Origin: Acidobacteriaceae bacterium
GTDB lineage: Bacteria; Acidobacteriota; Terriglobia; Terriglobales; Acidobacteriaceae
NCBI GenBank assembly: GCA_003134655.1
Contig: PLBY01000152.1
Span: 551-64,550, forward strand
Length of the DNA stretch: 64,000 nt
Direction of reading: 5' to 3'
Numbering within the stretch: the stretch's first letter is position 1; every line of letters starts with the position of its first letter. The notes below the pieces were generated by a model. That model saw nothing but the letters and a program-made list of their open reading frames with translations. It was not told where the DNA came from and searched no databases. The position numbers and the translations under genes were made by a program. This document shows positions 16,986-25,409 of the stretch, in pieces.

Positions 16986-18620
16986 CTACACTCCCACCGG
17001 GAAGGGCTTGGTGTGGGTTGTCGCGCGGAGCGAGGCGCCTCCGAATCGGCCCTGGAGCAACGACATCAAGCCCGTGTACCAGTAGCCCACCACGAAGAGC
17101 AGCAGGAACGGAACTGTGATGTAGTTCTCGTTATCGATCGCGTAGTAGACGGTGGCCGCGAAGTAGGTGCCGATTACCAGTTCCAGCCACGGAACCCATC
17201 CCAGGCGCTTGCGATATTTGGTGGCGCCGACTCTGTCCTGCTTCGAGACGACACTATACTTGGGCGTGCGGGCGAACGCGCTTTCCTTGCCGACCAGGGC
17301 TTCGAGGACTGCTTTCGTGTTCGTGATGGTCAGACCGATTCCCAGTGCCATTAAGAATGGCAAATACAGCAGAGCCCGCGGCCAGCTTCGCGGGAAGAGT
17401 TCGCGCTGCGAGACCAGGTAGAAGCTCGAAATCGAGAAGGTCGATGCCATGAACAGCGGCAGGTCGATGTACAGCATCTGAAACCAGCCTTGGTAGAAGC
17501 GGATGATCATGGCCGGAAGCAGCAGCACCGAGAGCATGATCATGAGCGGATAGCTGATGTTCGCGGTGAGGTGATACCACGCTTCCACCTTGGTGTGCAG
17601 AGGAGCGTCGCTCTTGAGCACTCGCGGCAGAATCTTCTTTCCTGTCTGAATCAAGCCCTTCGCCCAGCGGGCCTGCTGCGTCTTGAATGCAGTCATTTCT
17701 ACGGGGAGTTCGGCGGGGCATTCTACGTCCTGCAGGTAGATGAACTTCCAGCCTTTCAGTTGCGCGCGATAGGAGAGGTCGGTGTCTTCGGTGAGCGTGT
17801 CGTGCTGCCAGCCTCCGGCCTCGTCGATGGCGGCGCGACGCCACATGCCGGCCGTGCCATTGAAGTTGAAGAACAATCCAGTGCGCGCGCGGCCGGAGTG
17901 TTCGAGCACGAAGTGACCATCGAGCAGGATCGCCTCGACCTCGGTCAGGAAGGAATAATGGCGGTTGATGTGGGTCCAGCGGGTCTGCACCATGCCGATC
18001 TTGGGATCGGTAAAGTGATGGATGGTGCGCATCAGAAAATCATCGGGCGGAGTGAAGTCGGCGTCGAAAATCGCAACGAATTCGCCCTTCGCCGTCTTCA
18101 GGCCCTCGGCAAGCGCGCCCGCTTTGTAGCCTTCACGATTCGTCCGGTGATGGTAGGAGATGGGATTGCCCAAGGCCGCATAGCGTTCGACCAGTCCGCG
18201 AGCCACGTCGACAGTTTCGTCAGTGGAATCGTCGAGCACCTGGATGTCGAGCTTATCCTTGGGATATTTGAGCTTGCAGATCGATTCCAGCAAGCGATCG
18301 ACCACGTACTGTTCGTTGAAGATGGGCAGTTGCACCGTGACCCGCGGCAGGTCTTCAAAATAGGCGGCAGGGTCGGTCGTGCCGTTTTTCCTATGCTTGT
18401 AATAGAGATACACCAGGACATAGCGATGCGCTCCGTAACCAGCCAACAGAATCAGCACAATGAAATACGGGATCAGCAGCGCAACGTCGAACGCGTTGGC
18501 GTGGTAGAGTCCGCGAAACGTCGTGTCGAGAAAATGCTGGCGGATGTATGGCACGACGCCGCCCTTGGGGGCGATCGATGCGGCCAGCTTCGCGGTCAGT
18601 ATGAGATCAGAAGTTAACAA
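16986..18620 (-). CDS. Processive family 2 glycosyltransferase, cellulose/mannan synthase-like
   Basis: 544 aa. A membrane helix near residues 45-65, then a GT-A catalytic domain with VTVQLPIFNEQYVVDRLLES, DDSTDE, the DxD-type DADF, the catalytic TEDTDLSYRAQLKGW and QQARWAKG, a variant of the QxxRW motif of processive beta-glycan synthases. Three to five further helices follow (LMIMLSVLLLPAMII and on). Resembles BcsA/CslA-type enzymes and would polymerise a nucleotide sugar at the inner membrane. No PilZ domain and no bcsB neighbour, so cellulose is not established; glucomannan-type or another beta-glycan is equally possible. TTG start; the ribosome site is weak. Confidence 0.88.
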   Translation of the reverse strand: MLTSDLILTAKLAASIAPKGGVVPYIRQHFLDTTFRGLYHANAFDVALLIPYFIVLILLAGYGAHRYVLVYLYYKHRKNGTTDPAAYFEDLPRVTVQLPIFNEQYVVDRLLESICKLKYPKDKLDIQVLDDSTDETVDVARGLVERYAALGNPISYHHRTNREGYKAGALAEGLKTAKGEFVAIFDADFTPPDDFLMRTIHHFTDPKIGMVQTRWTHINRHYSFLTEVEAILLDGHFVLEHSGRARTGLFFNFNGTAGMWRRAAIDEAGGWQHDTLTEDTDLSYRAQLKGWKFIYLQDVECPAELPVEMTAFKTQQARWAKGLIQTGKKILPRVLKSDAPLHTKVEAWYHLTANISYPLMIMLSVLLLPAMIIRFYQGWFQMLYIDLPLFMASTFSISSFYLVSQRELFPRSWPRALLYLPFLMALGIGLTITNTKAVLEALVGKESAFARTPKYSVVSKQDRVGATKYRKRLGWVPWLELVIGTYFAATVYYAIDNENYITVPFLLLFVVGYWYTGLMSLLQGRFGGASLRATTHTKPFPVGV

Positions 18621-18736
18621 AGCGTCCCGGTGAGAACTTCTATTTTACCGGATCGGGGTTCGTAACAGTCCAAAGTTGGGCGTGACCAAGGAGACAGGGG
18701 GAAGGCAGCACCTAGTGGAGTGGGCGATAGCGCGGC

Positions 18737-18763
18737 TTTACTTTGCGGATTCTGTGCTAAGAT
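18737..18763 (+). promoter_or_regulatory. Putative promoter of the YCF48-like gene
   Basis: TGCTAAGAT (18755-18763) resembles an extended -10 with TAAGAT as hexamer. TTTACT at 18737-18742 is a possible -35 with a 15-bp spacer. It lies about 33 bases before the TTG start, in the 176-base gap divergent from the GT2 gene. Weak matches only. Confidence 0.3.
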
Positions 18764-18796
18764 GCACGGACAATTTTCGGCTACATAGGGGGACTC

Positions 18797-19960
18797 TTGA
18801 GAATCAGCCGCTTCGCCCAAACAGCGTTCCTGCTCACAGCGCTCTTCGTGGTTTCCGCTACCGCGCAAGACGTCACAATCGCGGTTCCTCACGTATCCCG
18901 AACTGTTCCTGTGAGCACGGGCGCCCGGGCGCTATCGGCTGAGCGACCCCTCATTGTTCCGGATCCACAGGCGCAACCACGCCAGAATCTCTCCGCGCCC
19001 CCGGCGAACACATGGAAACTGTTGGCCACGCTGCCGGGCACGATTATTCACGATCTTGTTTTCGTCAGCGCCACGGTTGGCTATGCCGCGGCAGAGGGCG
19101 GACAAGTCTGGAAGACTACCAACGGGGGCAAGAATTGGACGATGGTATTGAATCTTGGATATCCGTACTACTTTTACGGAGTGGCGGCGCTGAGCGGGAA
19201 AATCATCGCGGTGACCGGTTTTCTCGACACCTCCACGAGCCAACCGGGCATCCTGCGCTGGTCGCAGGACGGGGGCACGACCTGGAGCAGCGACATCACC
19301 ATCACGACGAACAACAGCTGGCTGCAGCGCATTCGCTTCGCCAACGCCAAGGATGGTTTGATTTTTGACCTCGCCGATGGTAGCGCACAGTACACCACCG
19401 ATGGCGGAGCGACGGCCTCCGACTGGACTACCGTGGTCAACAATCCCGACGGAGGCTGGTTTGGCCTGCAGTTCAGCCTGCTACCCAACCTGCATGCCCG
19501 TGCATCGGGCATCAACTTCTGCACGAGCATGACCGGCGGCGTCCGATGGAGTTGCGGTCCGTCGGTCGACTCGGTTTTTGATGGGCCAGTGCTTTTTCAG
19601 GGCGACACGTTTGGTTGGGTTGGCGGCGGTGAGATTTCTCCGAACGTGGAGGGATGGGTTCACGTCACGACCAACGGCGGAAAGACATGGAGCGCTCGCA
19701 CTCTGGACGGGCCGTGGCCGATCCGGCAGTTCGTCTTCCTCAACACGAAGATGGGTTGGGCGGCCGGAGGCAATCTTTACACCGGCGTTGGCGGCATCTA
19801 CTTCACCACGGACGGCGGGCAGACCTGGTCGGTGGATGTGAATACTGGCGCCGAAATGGATGCGTGCGACAAGAGGACTCTGAAGGTCGGCCACCAGGTG
19901 TGGTGCGCAGGCTACAACGGGTCGCTCACCGGAGTCATTTACAGCGCCGTGACCCAATAG
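18797..19960 (+). CDS. Secreted YCF48/BNR-like beta-propeller protein
   Basis: 387 aa from a TTG preceded by AGGGGGA. Signal peptide FAQTAFLLTALFVVSATAQ. The rest is made of beta-propeller repeats with the BNR/sialidase Asp-box-like pattern of YCF48 proteins: VWKTTNGGKNWTMV, RWSQDGGTTWSSDI, QYTTDGGATASDW, VTTNGGKTWSART, YFTTDGGQTWSVDV. In photosynthetic organisms YCF48 assists photosystem II assembly; bacterial homologues outside that setting are secreted proteins of unknown role. A perfect 9-bp hairpin separates it from the GT39 gene 74 bases downstream. Confidence 0.85.
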   Translation: MRISRFAQTAFLLTALFVVSATAQDVTIAVPHVSRTVPVSTGARALSAERPLIVPDPQAQPRQNLSAPPANTWKLLATLPGTIIHDLVFVSATVGYAAAEGGQVWKTTNGGKNWTMVLNLGYPYYFYGVAALSGKIIAVTGFLDTSTSQPGILRWSQDGGTTWSSDITITTNNSWLQRIRFANAKDGLIFDLADGSAQYTTDGGATASDWTTVVNNPDGGWFGLQFSLLPNLHARASGINFCTSMTGGVRWSCGPSVDSVFDGPVLFQGDTFGWVGGGEISPNVEGWVHVTTNGGKTWSARTLDGPWPIRQFVFLNTKMGWAAGGNLYTGVGGIYFTTDGGQTWSVDVNTGAEMDACDKRTLKVGHQVWCAGYNGSLTGVIYSAVTQ

Positions 19961-19974
19961 CTCTTCTCTCGCGT

Positions 19975-20005
19975 CCAGCGGGCGCCCGACCGGGTTGCCC
20001 GCTGG
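19975..20005 (+). terminator. Intercistronic hairpin (possible attenuator)
   Basis: CCAGCGGGC (19975-19983) and GCCCGCTGG (19997-20005) form a perfect 9-bp stem 14 bases after the YCF48 stop. The 13-base loop contains a second small CCCG/CGGG stem. There is no U-tract, so intrinsic termination is doubtful; it could stabilise the upstream message or partly block read-through into the GT39 gene at 20035. Confidence 0.45.
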
Positions 20006-20034
20006 CTCTGCCTCAGCTACAAATAGAACCACTC

Positions 20035-21369
20035 ATGGAATCCAGACCAGCGGGGGCTGCGGAGCGCGCGCGCAGTGCGTCTCCACTCTTCGAGGCATGG
20101 GCGCGTGTACGGAATTCGCCCGGATGGATCGTCGCCATCGCCCTGCTCCTACGCGTTGGCTGGATCGTGATCGGGCATACCTACAGGTTCAAGAATACGG
20201 ATGACAATTTCGGATTCGGCTGGGAGATGGGACGCATCGGCGCGTCGCTGGCTTCCGGCCATGGATTCAGTGGTCCGTTCGGACCGGCGACGGGGCCGAC
20301 GGCGTGGGAACCGCCACTCTATCCTTACGTCATAGCAGGCGTGTTCCGGGTGTTCGGTATTTATTCGAGAGCGTCGGCATTTGTGCTGCTGACGCTGAAC
20401 AGCGTTTTCTCGGCGCTGACGTGCGTTCCGATTTTTCTGATCGCGCGCAGGATTTTTTCGGAGCAGGTGGCCGTGGGATCGGCGTGGGCTTGGGCGTTGT
20501 TGCCGAACGTGCTGTTCTGGTGCACGCGCGCGATCTGGGAGACGAGTCTGGCGGCGCTGCTGCTGACGACTATCTTTTGGCTGGCTCTGACTCTGGAGGA
20601 TCGCGACGGCTGGATGCCGTGGCTGCAGTTCGGACTCCTGTGGGGCATTACGGCATTGAGCAGCACTTCCCTGCTGTCATTTCTTCCGGCTGCCGGGTTG
20701 TGGGCGTGGTACCGGCGGGCGCGACGCGGCAAGCGATCATTGGCTGGGGCTGTGTGGGCGTCGGTCATTTTCTTTGCGTGCATCACGCCTTGGCTGGTGC
20801 GCAACTATCAGACATTCGGCAAGTTCATTTTCATTCGCGACAATTTCGGCGCGGAACTTCGTCTGGGGAATGGCCCTGGTGCGGACGGAACTCTCATGGT
20901 GTACCTGGACGCAACGCACGACGTTTACGGGATGCGGCAGTTTCAGGCGATGGGCGAACTCCCGTACATTGCCATGAGGAAGCGCCAGGCGCTTGACTAC
21001 ATTCGAGCTGACTACGGACGATTCGCCACGCTCTGCGTCAGGCGATTTGTTTATTTCTGGGCTGCGCCGCCGAAAGACACGCAGCCGTGGTGGATGAGCG
21101 AGGCGAAGAACTCGCTGTTTCTGGCGGCGTCAGTGCTGACGTTCTGGGGATTGGGTCGCACGTTGCGGTTGCGGAAACTGGGGGCGTGGCTGCTGTTCTG
21201 GCTGTTCCTGATTTATCCGGCGATGTACTACTTCGTGTATTGCATCCCGCGCTACCGGCATCCGATTGAGCCGGAGATGGCGATCCTCGGAGTATTTCTG
21301 CTGACCGAGGCGGGCAGGAAACCTAAGGCTTCTCTTCCAGATCAATCTTCAGAGCGTGAATCTGTTTGA
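20035..21369 (+). CDS. GT39/ArnT-like membrane glycosyltransferase
   Basis: 444 aa from ATG 20035. The open frame runs further upstream through the YCF48 gene in another phase and is not used. About ten hydrophobic segments follow an N-terminal helix (WIVAIALLLRVGWIVI). The first loop carries the acidic and aromatic residues of GT-C enzymes (FGFGWEMGRIGASLASGHGF, then GPTAWEPPLYPYVIAG). GT-C enzymes of the PMT/ArnT group move sugars from polyprenyl phosphate carriers onto lipid or protein acceptors at the periplasmic face. Acceptor unknown. The 3' end overlaps the convergent gene at 21323 by 47 bases. Confidence 0.83.
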   Translation: MESRPAGAAERARSASPLFEAWARVRNSPGWIVAIALLLRVGWIVIGHTYRFKNTDDNFGFGWEMGRIGASLASGHGFSGPFGPATGPTAWEPPLYPYVIAGVFRVFGIYSRASAFVLLTLNSVFSALTCVPIFLIARRIFSEQVAVGSAWAWALLPNVLFWCTRAIWETSLAALLLTTIFWLALTLEDRDGWMPWLQFGLLWGITALSSTSLLSFLPAAGLWAWYRRARRGKRSLAGAVWASVIFFACITPWLVRNYQTFGKFIFIRDNFGAELRLGNGPGADGTLMVYLDATHDVYGMRQFQAMGELPYIAMRKRQALDYIRADYGRFATLCVRRFVYFWAAPPKDTQPWWMSEAKNSLFLAASVLTFWGLGRTLRLRKLGAWLLFWLFLIYPAMYYFVYCIPRYRHPIEPEMAILGVFLLTEAGRKPKASLPDQSSERESV

Positions 21370-21715
21370 GCTTGGGATCGAGGACGCCGGTAAGCACGAC
21401 TCTCCGTCCTTCGAAACCGTGCACGAGATCAGACCGGTCGAGGCGGTAAACGTCATTTCCCACTGACAAGACCAGGTAGCCGCCAAGGTGCTCGATGCAA
21501 TAGACCGAGCAGGTGTTCGACGTGCCACCCATCGATTTAGATTTGAGCATCTCCTGGTGAGACCTCGTGAGCGAGTGAACGTTCATAGCGCACTGGCTGT
21601 CGGAAACTTCGCCGTGATAGACGTGAGAAGCCTGCCCATAAGCGGCCCCGACCAACGCCAGGAAGCCCGCCGCACACCAGATCATCATCTTCCTGCGAAA
21701 ACTGATTCGATTCAT
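21323..21715 (-). CDS. Small secreted protein, DUF5818-like
   Basis: About 130 aa from ATG 21715, which has AGGAG five bases upstream; an in-frame GTG sits two codons earlier. Signal peptide MMIWCAAGFLALVGAAYG. The mature protein has HGEVSDSQCAMNVHSLTRSH, a CSVYC pair and a beta-rich C-terminus (GYLVLSVGNDVYRLD, GRRVVLTGVLDPKLKQIH), matching my recollection of acidobacterial DUF5818 proteins with conserved cysteines. It is the last gene of the barrel-cytochrome-cupredoxin operon, 22 bases after the cupredoxin stop. It may bind a metal or form disulfides; function unknown. Confidence 0.65.
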   Translation of the reverse strand: MNRISFRRKMMIWCAAGFLALVGAAYGQASHVYHGEVSDSQCAMNVHSLTRSHQEMLKSKSMGGTSNTCSVYCIEHLGGYLVLSVGNDVYRLDRSDLVHGFEGRRVVLTGVLDPKLKQIHALKIDLEEKP

Positions 21716-21737
21716 AGACACTCCTGCTTCGATTGCC

Positions 21738-22166
21738 TCATGGCAGAACTGTAAACTTCATGTGCATGCCTTCATGCTCTTCGCTGCAGATCACCGTGCA
21801 AACCACCTCGTAGGCCCCCGGCTCGTTGGGAGCGGTGAGAAGGAATTCCTGCGTCCCAGGCTTGAAGAGCAGGTCCCAACCGTCCACCCGGGTCCGGTCC
21901 TTGGCTCGCAGCAAGGTGAAGCCGTGAATCGAACCATCGCGATTCCACGATTTGCCCCGGTGCGCTGTCACGCGTAGAAGTATCTTTTCTCCTGCCTTGA
22001 CGGTGATCTCCGGAGTGCGTTGTCCAGCAATCTTGTAGCGGCTGTCGCTGTCGGCCGTGATCTCGATGACGCGGGCTTGTGCGGTGGCTCGAGGCGCCGC
22101 AGCCAACACAGCGCCTGCGGTCACGATCCACACCAACATACGACGAATTTTGGATCGCGTTGTCAT
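21738..22166 (-). CDS. Periplasmic cupredoxin with CuA-type copper motif
   Basis: 142 aa. Signal peptide (LVWIVTAGAVLAAAPRATAQ), then a single cupredoxin domain. The C-terminal motif CTVICSEEHEGM gives Cys123, Cys127, His131 and Met134 with exactly the C-x3-C-x3-H-x2-M spacing of the binuclear CuA site of cytochrome c oxidase subunit II. His81 in SIHGF is the likely second histidine. The Glu that normally sits between the cysteines is Val125, but that position contributes only a backbone carbonyl. There is no membrane helix pair, so this is a soluble CuA-like domain, as in nitrous oxide reductase or the orphan COX2-like family. Encoded 24 bases after a monohaem cytochrome c gene, so electron transfer between them is likely. 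Confidence 0.85.
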   Translation of the reverse strand: MTTRSKIRRMLVWIVTAGAVLAAAPRATAQARVIEITADSDSRYKIAGQRTPEITVKAGEKILLRVTAHRGKSWNRDGSIHGFTLLRAKDRTRVDGWDLLFKPGTQEFLLTAPNEPGAYEVVCTVICSEEHEGMHMKFTVLP

Positions 22167-22190
22167 CGATTTGGGGAGTAATCTCCGAGG

Positions 22191-22505
22191 TTACTGGGTC
22201 ATGTAGAACAGGATCAGGCGCTGGTCTTCGTCGGTAATGGTGGCGCGGACCCGCATGTGGCGCAGGATGGTCCCCATCATGCGGGGCGGAAATTTCTGCG
22301 GAGCGGCATGACAGCGGGCGCAATTGGCACGAAAGCGCTGTTCACCGGCGACTCGCATGCTGTCGGCGTCGGTCAGGTGGACGACCGGGGCAGCCGCTGA
22401 GGCATCTTTCCCTTTTGCAGGCGATCCCGCGAATACTGAAGACGCAAATGCGAGAGCGCACAGGAGCACGAGGAGTGAAGTAACGACGTGGGGATTGATT
22501 TTCAT
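22191..22505 (-). CDS. Small monohaem cytochrome c
   Basis: 104 aa from ATG 22505, whose ATGA overlaps the stop of the barrel gene, indicating coupling. Signal peptide MKINPHVVTSLLVLLCALAFA. One haem-binding motif, CARCH, and a downstream Met-rich PPRMMGTILRHMRV region that can supply the distal Met ligand; the C-terminal helix ITDEDQRLILFYM is typical of cytochrome c domains. It should be exported and loaded with haem in the periplasm. Lies between an outer-membrane barrel and a CuA cupredoxin. Confidence 0.88.
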   Translation of the reverse strand: MKINPHVVTSLLVLLCALAFASSVFAGSPAKGKDASAAAPVVHLTDADSMRVAGEQRFRANCARCHAAPQKFPPRMMGTILRHMRVRATITDEDQRLILFYMTQ

Positions 22506-23593
22506 GGTTGAGACCCCACGCGGCCCAGCGGAATCATAAAGCGGTACGCGAGCCCGAAGCTCCACTGGTTGGCGTTCCCGGCTGAACTGAACTGCCGGCC
22601 GTAGCTGGCGATGCCTTTCAGCGCATTGTGAAAGAAATAGTTAACTCCGAAATCGGCTTCGCGAGTATCCGCGCCGGGCAGGCCAAGAGTCTCGGCACCA
22701 TCCGGGCTGATTTCGCCCGTGTAGAACTGTTGCAGGCGAGCCACGACTTCGGTGCGGCGCATGGCCTTTTGCCAGAAGTGCGCCTGACTGAGGCGGTAGG
22801 CGCCCTCGATCCAGTAGCCGCTGCCTTCAAACGAGTGGGCGAATTCGGAGCGCAGGTTTAACGGCGCCTTTTCCGGCTGCCAGGCGAGGTGGAATCCGAA
22901 CGCGTTCTTGCGGTCATCCTGCAGGGTGCGCTGCCAGGAGCCGCCGACTTCCAGCCGTTGACCCGGAAAAAAGAAACCCATTCGTCCCCCGACGTGACGC
23001 TCGGAATCCACACTACTGATGCCGATGCTGGTGACGGAGACATAAGCGGCGTAGTTCAGGTTGGCTTTGGCGCCGACCGGAAAACCGCCGCGGAACATCG
23101 CGCCGTCGCTGGGCGCGGTGGCGATGGAAAGAATCAGGGGATCGGGCTGCAGGGCGCGGATCCAGACGGGATAAAGGCGCTCGTTAAAAATGCCAAATGG
23201 AGTCAGAAACCGGCCCGCGGTGATGGTGACGTAAGGACTAGCTATGTAATCGATCTGGGCGTAGTCGACGTGTTTGTCGACAGGTCCACCGTAGGGACCG
23301 CCGTTAGGAGGACGCTGAAACTGGCCTTCGAACTCCGCCCGCGATTCGATCAACCAGCGGTCTCCCAAAGGAATGAGGAGAACGGGATTGATCTGAGTGT
23401 CGATCACATTCTGACCGGCTGTGACAAAGCTGAATGCCCCGGCGTTACCGGTCAGGATGGGAACGGGCTTCTCTGTGTCAGGGGTCTGGGCGGCGATCGA
23501 CGCTGGAACGAGGAGCAGAAGAAATAGCGCGACGCCGGACAGGACGATTCCCCGCCGACTCCTGGACTCGGTTTTTCCGCATGGATACAACAC
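22502..23593 (-). CDS. Outer-membrane beta-barrel (porin-like) protein
   Basis: 363 aa, GTG start. A long signal peptide (GIVLSGVALFLLLLVPASIAA) is followed by alternating strands with aromatic girdles: VLLIPLGDRWLIESRAEFEG, YAQIDYIASPYVTITAGRFL, LGFPVG-type turns and a terminal strand NQWSFGLAYRFMIPLG. The ITAGRFLTPFGIFNERLYP segment resembles phosphate-selective-porin and outer-membrane electron-carrier-associated barrels. First gene of an operon with cytochrome c (4-base overlap), CuA cupredoxin and DUF5818-like genes. Could form a channel or the sheath of an electron conduit. Confidence 0.75.
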   Translation of the reverse strand: MLYPCGKTESRSRRGIVLSGVALFLLLLVPASIAAQTPDTEKPVPILTGNAGAFSFVTAGQNVIDTQINPVLLIPLGDRWLIESRAEFEGQFQRPPNGGPYGGPVDKHVDYAQIDYIASPYVTITAGRFLTPFGIFNERLYPVWIRALQPDPLILSIATAPSDGAMFRGGFPVGAKANLNYAAYVSVTSIGISSVDSERHVGGRMGFFFPGQRLEVGGSWQRTLQDDRKNAFGFHLAWQPEKAPLNLRSEFAHSFEGSGYWIEGAYRLSQAHFWQKAMRRTEVVARLQQFYTGEISPDGAETLGLPGADTREADFGVNYFFHNALKGIASYGRQFSSAGNANQWSFGLAYRFMIPLGRVGSQP

Positions 23594-23655
23594 AAGAAAC
23601 CCCAGTTAAGCTCTTCATAGGATTGTCTTTCAGCGCCAGCGCCAGGGGAACATAA

Positions 23656-23679
23656 CGGAGGTAACCTTCGTATCCTCCG
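23656..23679. other. Palindrome in divergent gap
   Basis: CGGAGG (23656-23661) and CCTCCG (23674-23679) form a perfect 6-bp stem with a 12-base loop between the divergent barrel operon and the DUF4097 gene. It could be an operator or a transcript hairpin. No clear promoter was resolved in this gap. Confidence 0.35.
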
Positions 23680-23758
23680 GTGTGGGAATAAGCGTTTTCA
23701 GGATGATTTCTCACGAATCGTCAGGGGCCGCGTCTAACCCATTGAAACGGAGGCAATC

Positions 23759-24634
23759 ATGAACCGCCATCGCCAATCTGCCACCTGGTTGGGAGCTACT
23801 CTAGGTACCGTTTGTGCCCTGCTCATCCTCGCCCTGGGAGCGCATGCCGCCGACCATCGCGGCGCTCTGACCGAGGAGTTCCATCAGACCTACGCCCTGA
23901 CCGCCGACGGCCGGGTAGAACTCGACAACATCAACGGCGACGTGCACATCTCGAGTTGGGACCGGAACGAAGTCAAGGTCGAAGCGGTGAAGTACGCCGA
24001 CACGAAGGAGCGACTGGAAGAGGCGAAAATCGAGATTGACGCCAGGAACGACTCTATCTCGATTCGAACCAAATACCCCAATCACGACCATAACTGGAAC
24101 TGGGGCTCGCACAATAATCCGGCCGGAGTGGAGTACACGCTCACGGTGCCGCGGAAGGCCCGGCTGGATGAGATCAAGTTGATTAACGGAGAACTTGACA
24201 TCAACGGGGTGAGCGGAGAGGTCAACGCCTCGTGCATTAACGGACGGCTGGAGGCGCATAATCTGGCCGGGCGAGCACGCTTGTCGAACATCAATGGGCG
24301 GCTGGACGCACGATTCGATCAACTCTCAGGTCAGCGAGTGGAACTGAATTCAGTGAACGGCTCGGTCGATCTTACGATCCCTTCTGACTCGAACGCGGAA
24401 GTCGAGGCGACGACGGTTTCTGGCGGGATCAATAACGACTTCGGGCTGCATGTGAACCATCACCGGTTCGTGGGACACGACCTTCGTGGAGAGCTGGGCA
24501 ACGGCGGAACGCACATCAGAATATCGAACGTCAATGGAAGAATTGAGGTCCGTCATGCGCAGGATGGACACGCGCTGAGTCCAGTGAAAGACCTGAGCCA
24601 CCAGGACAAGGACGATGACGACGATAGCATTTGA
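23759..24634 (+). CDS. Secreted DUF4097 beta-repeat protein
   Basis: 291 aa with GGAGG six bases before the ATG. Signal peptide to about residue 30 (LGTVCALLILALGAHA). The body is a right-handed beta-helix-like array of short strands with the DUF4097 pattern GRVELDNINGDVHISSWDRNEVKV, then ELDINGVSGEV, INGRLEAHNLAG, NINGRLDARFDQL and VNGSVDLTIPSDSNAEVEA (positions about 45-230). Ends in an acidic Asp-rich tail. DUF4097 proteins often sit near ECF sigma/anti-sigma genes, but none is present here. Function unknown; likely envelope-associated. Confidence 0.87.
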   Translation: MNRHRQSATWLGATLGTVCALLILALGAHAADHRGALTEEFHQTYALTADGRVELDNINGDVHISSWDRNEVKVEAVKYADTKERLEEAKIEIDARNDSISIRTKYPNHDHNWNWGSHNNPAGVEYTLTVPRKARLDEIKLINGELDINGVSGEVNASCINGRLEAHNLAGRARLSNINGRLDARFDQLSGQRVELNSVNGSVDLTIPSDSNAEVEATTVSGGINNDFGLHVNHHRFVGHDLRGELGNGGTHIRISNVNGRIEVRHAQDGHALSPVKDLSHQDKDDDDDSI

Positions 24635-24649
24635 TGATGGCGCACGCGA

Positions 24650-25399
24650 TCAGTAAATCGTGTATCCCGGGAGCGGGGTGCGCAGGTCGGGCTTTGAGGC
24701 CATTAGCAGTAACGCGCCCTCGCGCTTGAACGCCCGCAGATCGTCGAGGCTATTGAAGGATTTCGTCTTATAGTCGTCGGGAGTGGGCGTGTCGTCGGGG
24801 ATGCGCACCGCCTGCACGTCTTCGAAGGCGTGCTTCTTGAAGAGTTCGATGTATTCGGCGGCGGACCGCACGTGCACCGGAACCTTTAGCTTGTCGACCC
24901 ACTGCAGCGAGTACTGGTTGTCTTTGTAGAGGTTGATCAGGATAAACAGCCTTCCCTTCGGGGCCATCACCCGGAATAGCTCCATCAGCGCGCGATCCTG
25001 ATCGGGGTAGTAGTAGAAGGATTCCACCGACAAAACCTTGTCGAAGAAGTTTTCTTCCCACGGAATCTGCTGCGCCGATCCCCAGACGTAAAGAATGTTT
25101 TCGAAGTCCCTCGAGGCTTCGCGGGCCTGGCGCACCATTTCGTCCGCCACGTCGAGACCGATGACTTGCCCAAAGCCCTCGGGACCTTCTCCCACCAGGC
25201 GCGCCAACAGACGCGTGGCCCATCCGGAGCCGCAGCCCAGATCGAGGACGCGCTCGCCGGGACGGAGATTCATGAGGCGGATCGTCTTCTCGGTGATGTT
25301 GAGGTGATGGCGCTCCATCTTCTCGCCTTCCCCGGCGGAGGCCCAGCGGTTGAATTCGTGTTGCAGCTTTTCGTCGGGAGTTTGTGGCTTATCGGGCAT
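24650..25399 (-). CDS. Class I SAM-dependent methyltransferase
   Basis: 249 aa from ATG 25399 (MPDKPQ). The longer frame crosses an intergenic repeat and is not used. Rossmann methyltransferase with motif I ERVLDLGCGSGWATRLL (about residues 55-71), motif II-like IGLDVADEMVRQAREA, acidic NILYVWGSAQQIPWEENFFDKV and the post-I SVESFYYYPDQDRALMELF, typical of UbiE/COQ5 or sterol-type methyltransferases. The substrate cannot be assigned. Convergent with the DUF4097 gene, 15 bases apart. Confidence 0.88.
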   Translation of the reverse strand: MPDKPQTPDEKLQHEFNRWASAGEGEKMERHHLNITEKTIRLMNLRPGERVLDLGCGSGWATRLLARLVGEGPEGFGQVIGLDVADEMVRQAREASRDFENILYVWGSAQQIPWEENFFDKVLSVESFYYYPDQDRALMELFRVMAPKGRLFILINLYKDNQYSLQWVDKLKVPVHVRSAAEYIELFKKHAFEDVQAVRIPDDTPTPDDYKTKSFNSLDDLRAFKREGALLLMASKPDLRTPLPGYTIY

Positions 25400-25409
25400 A
25401 TCGTTGAGA

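Noticed and set aside
17490..18617. 375-codon plus-strand ORF opposite the GT2 gene
   Set aside because: Antisense shadow; the minus strand carries the full GT2 motif set.
19654..20034. Upstream extension of the GT39 reading frame
   Set aside because: It runs through the YCF48 gene in another frame; ATG 20035 starts directly at the family-typical N-terminus.
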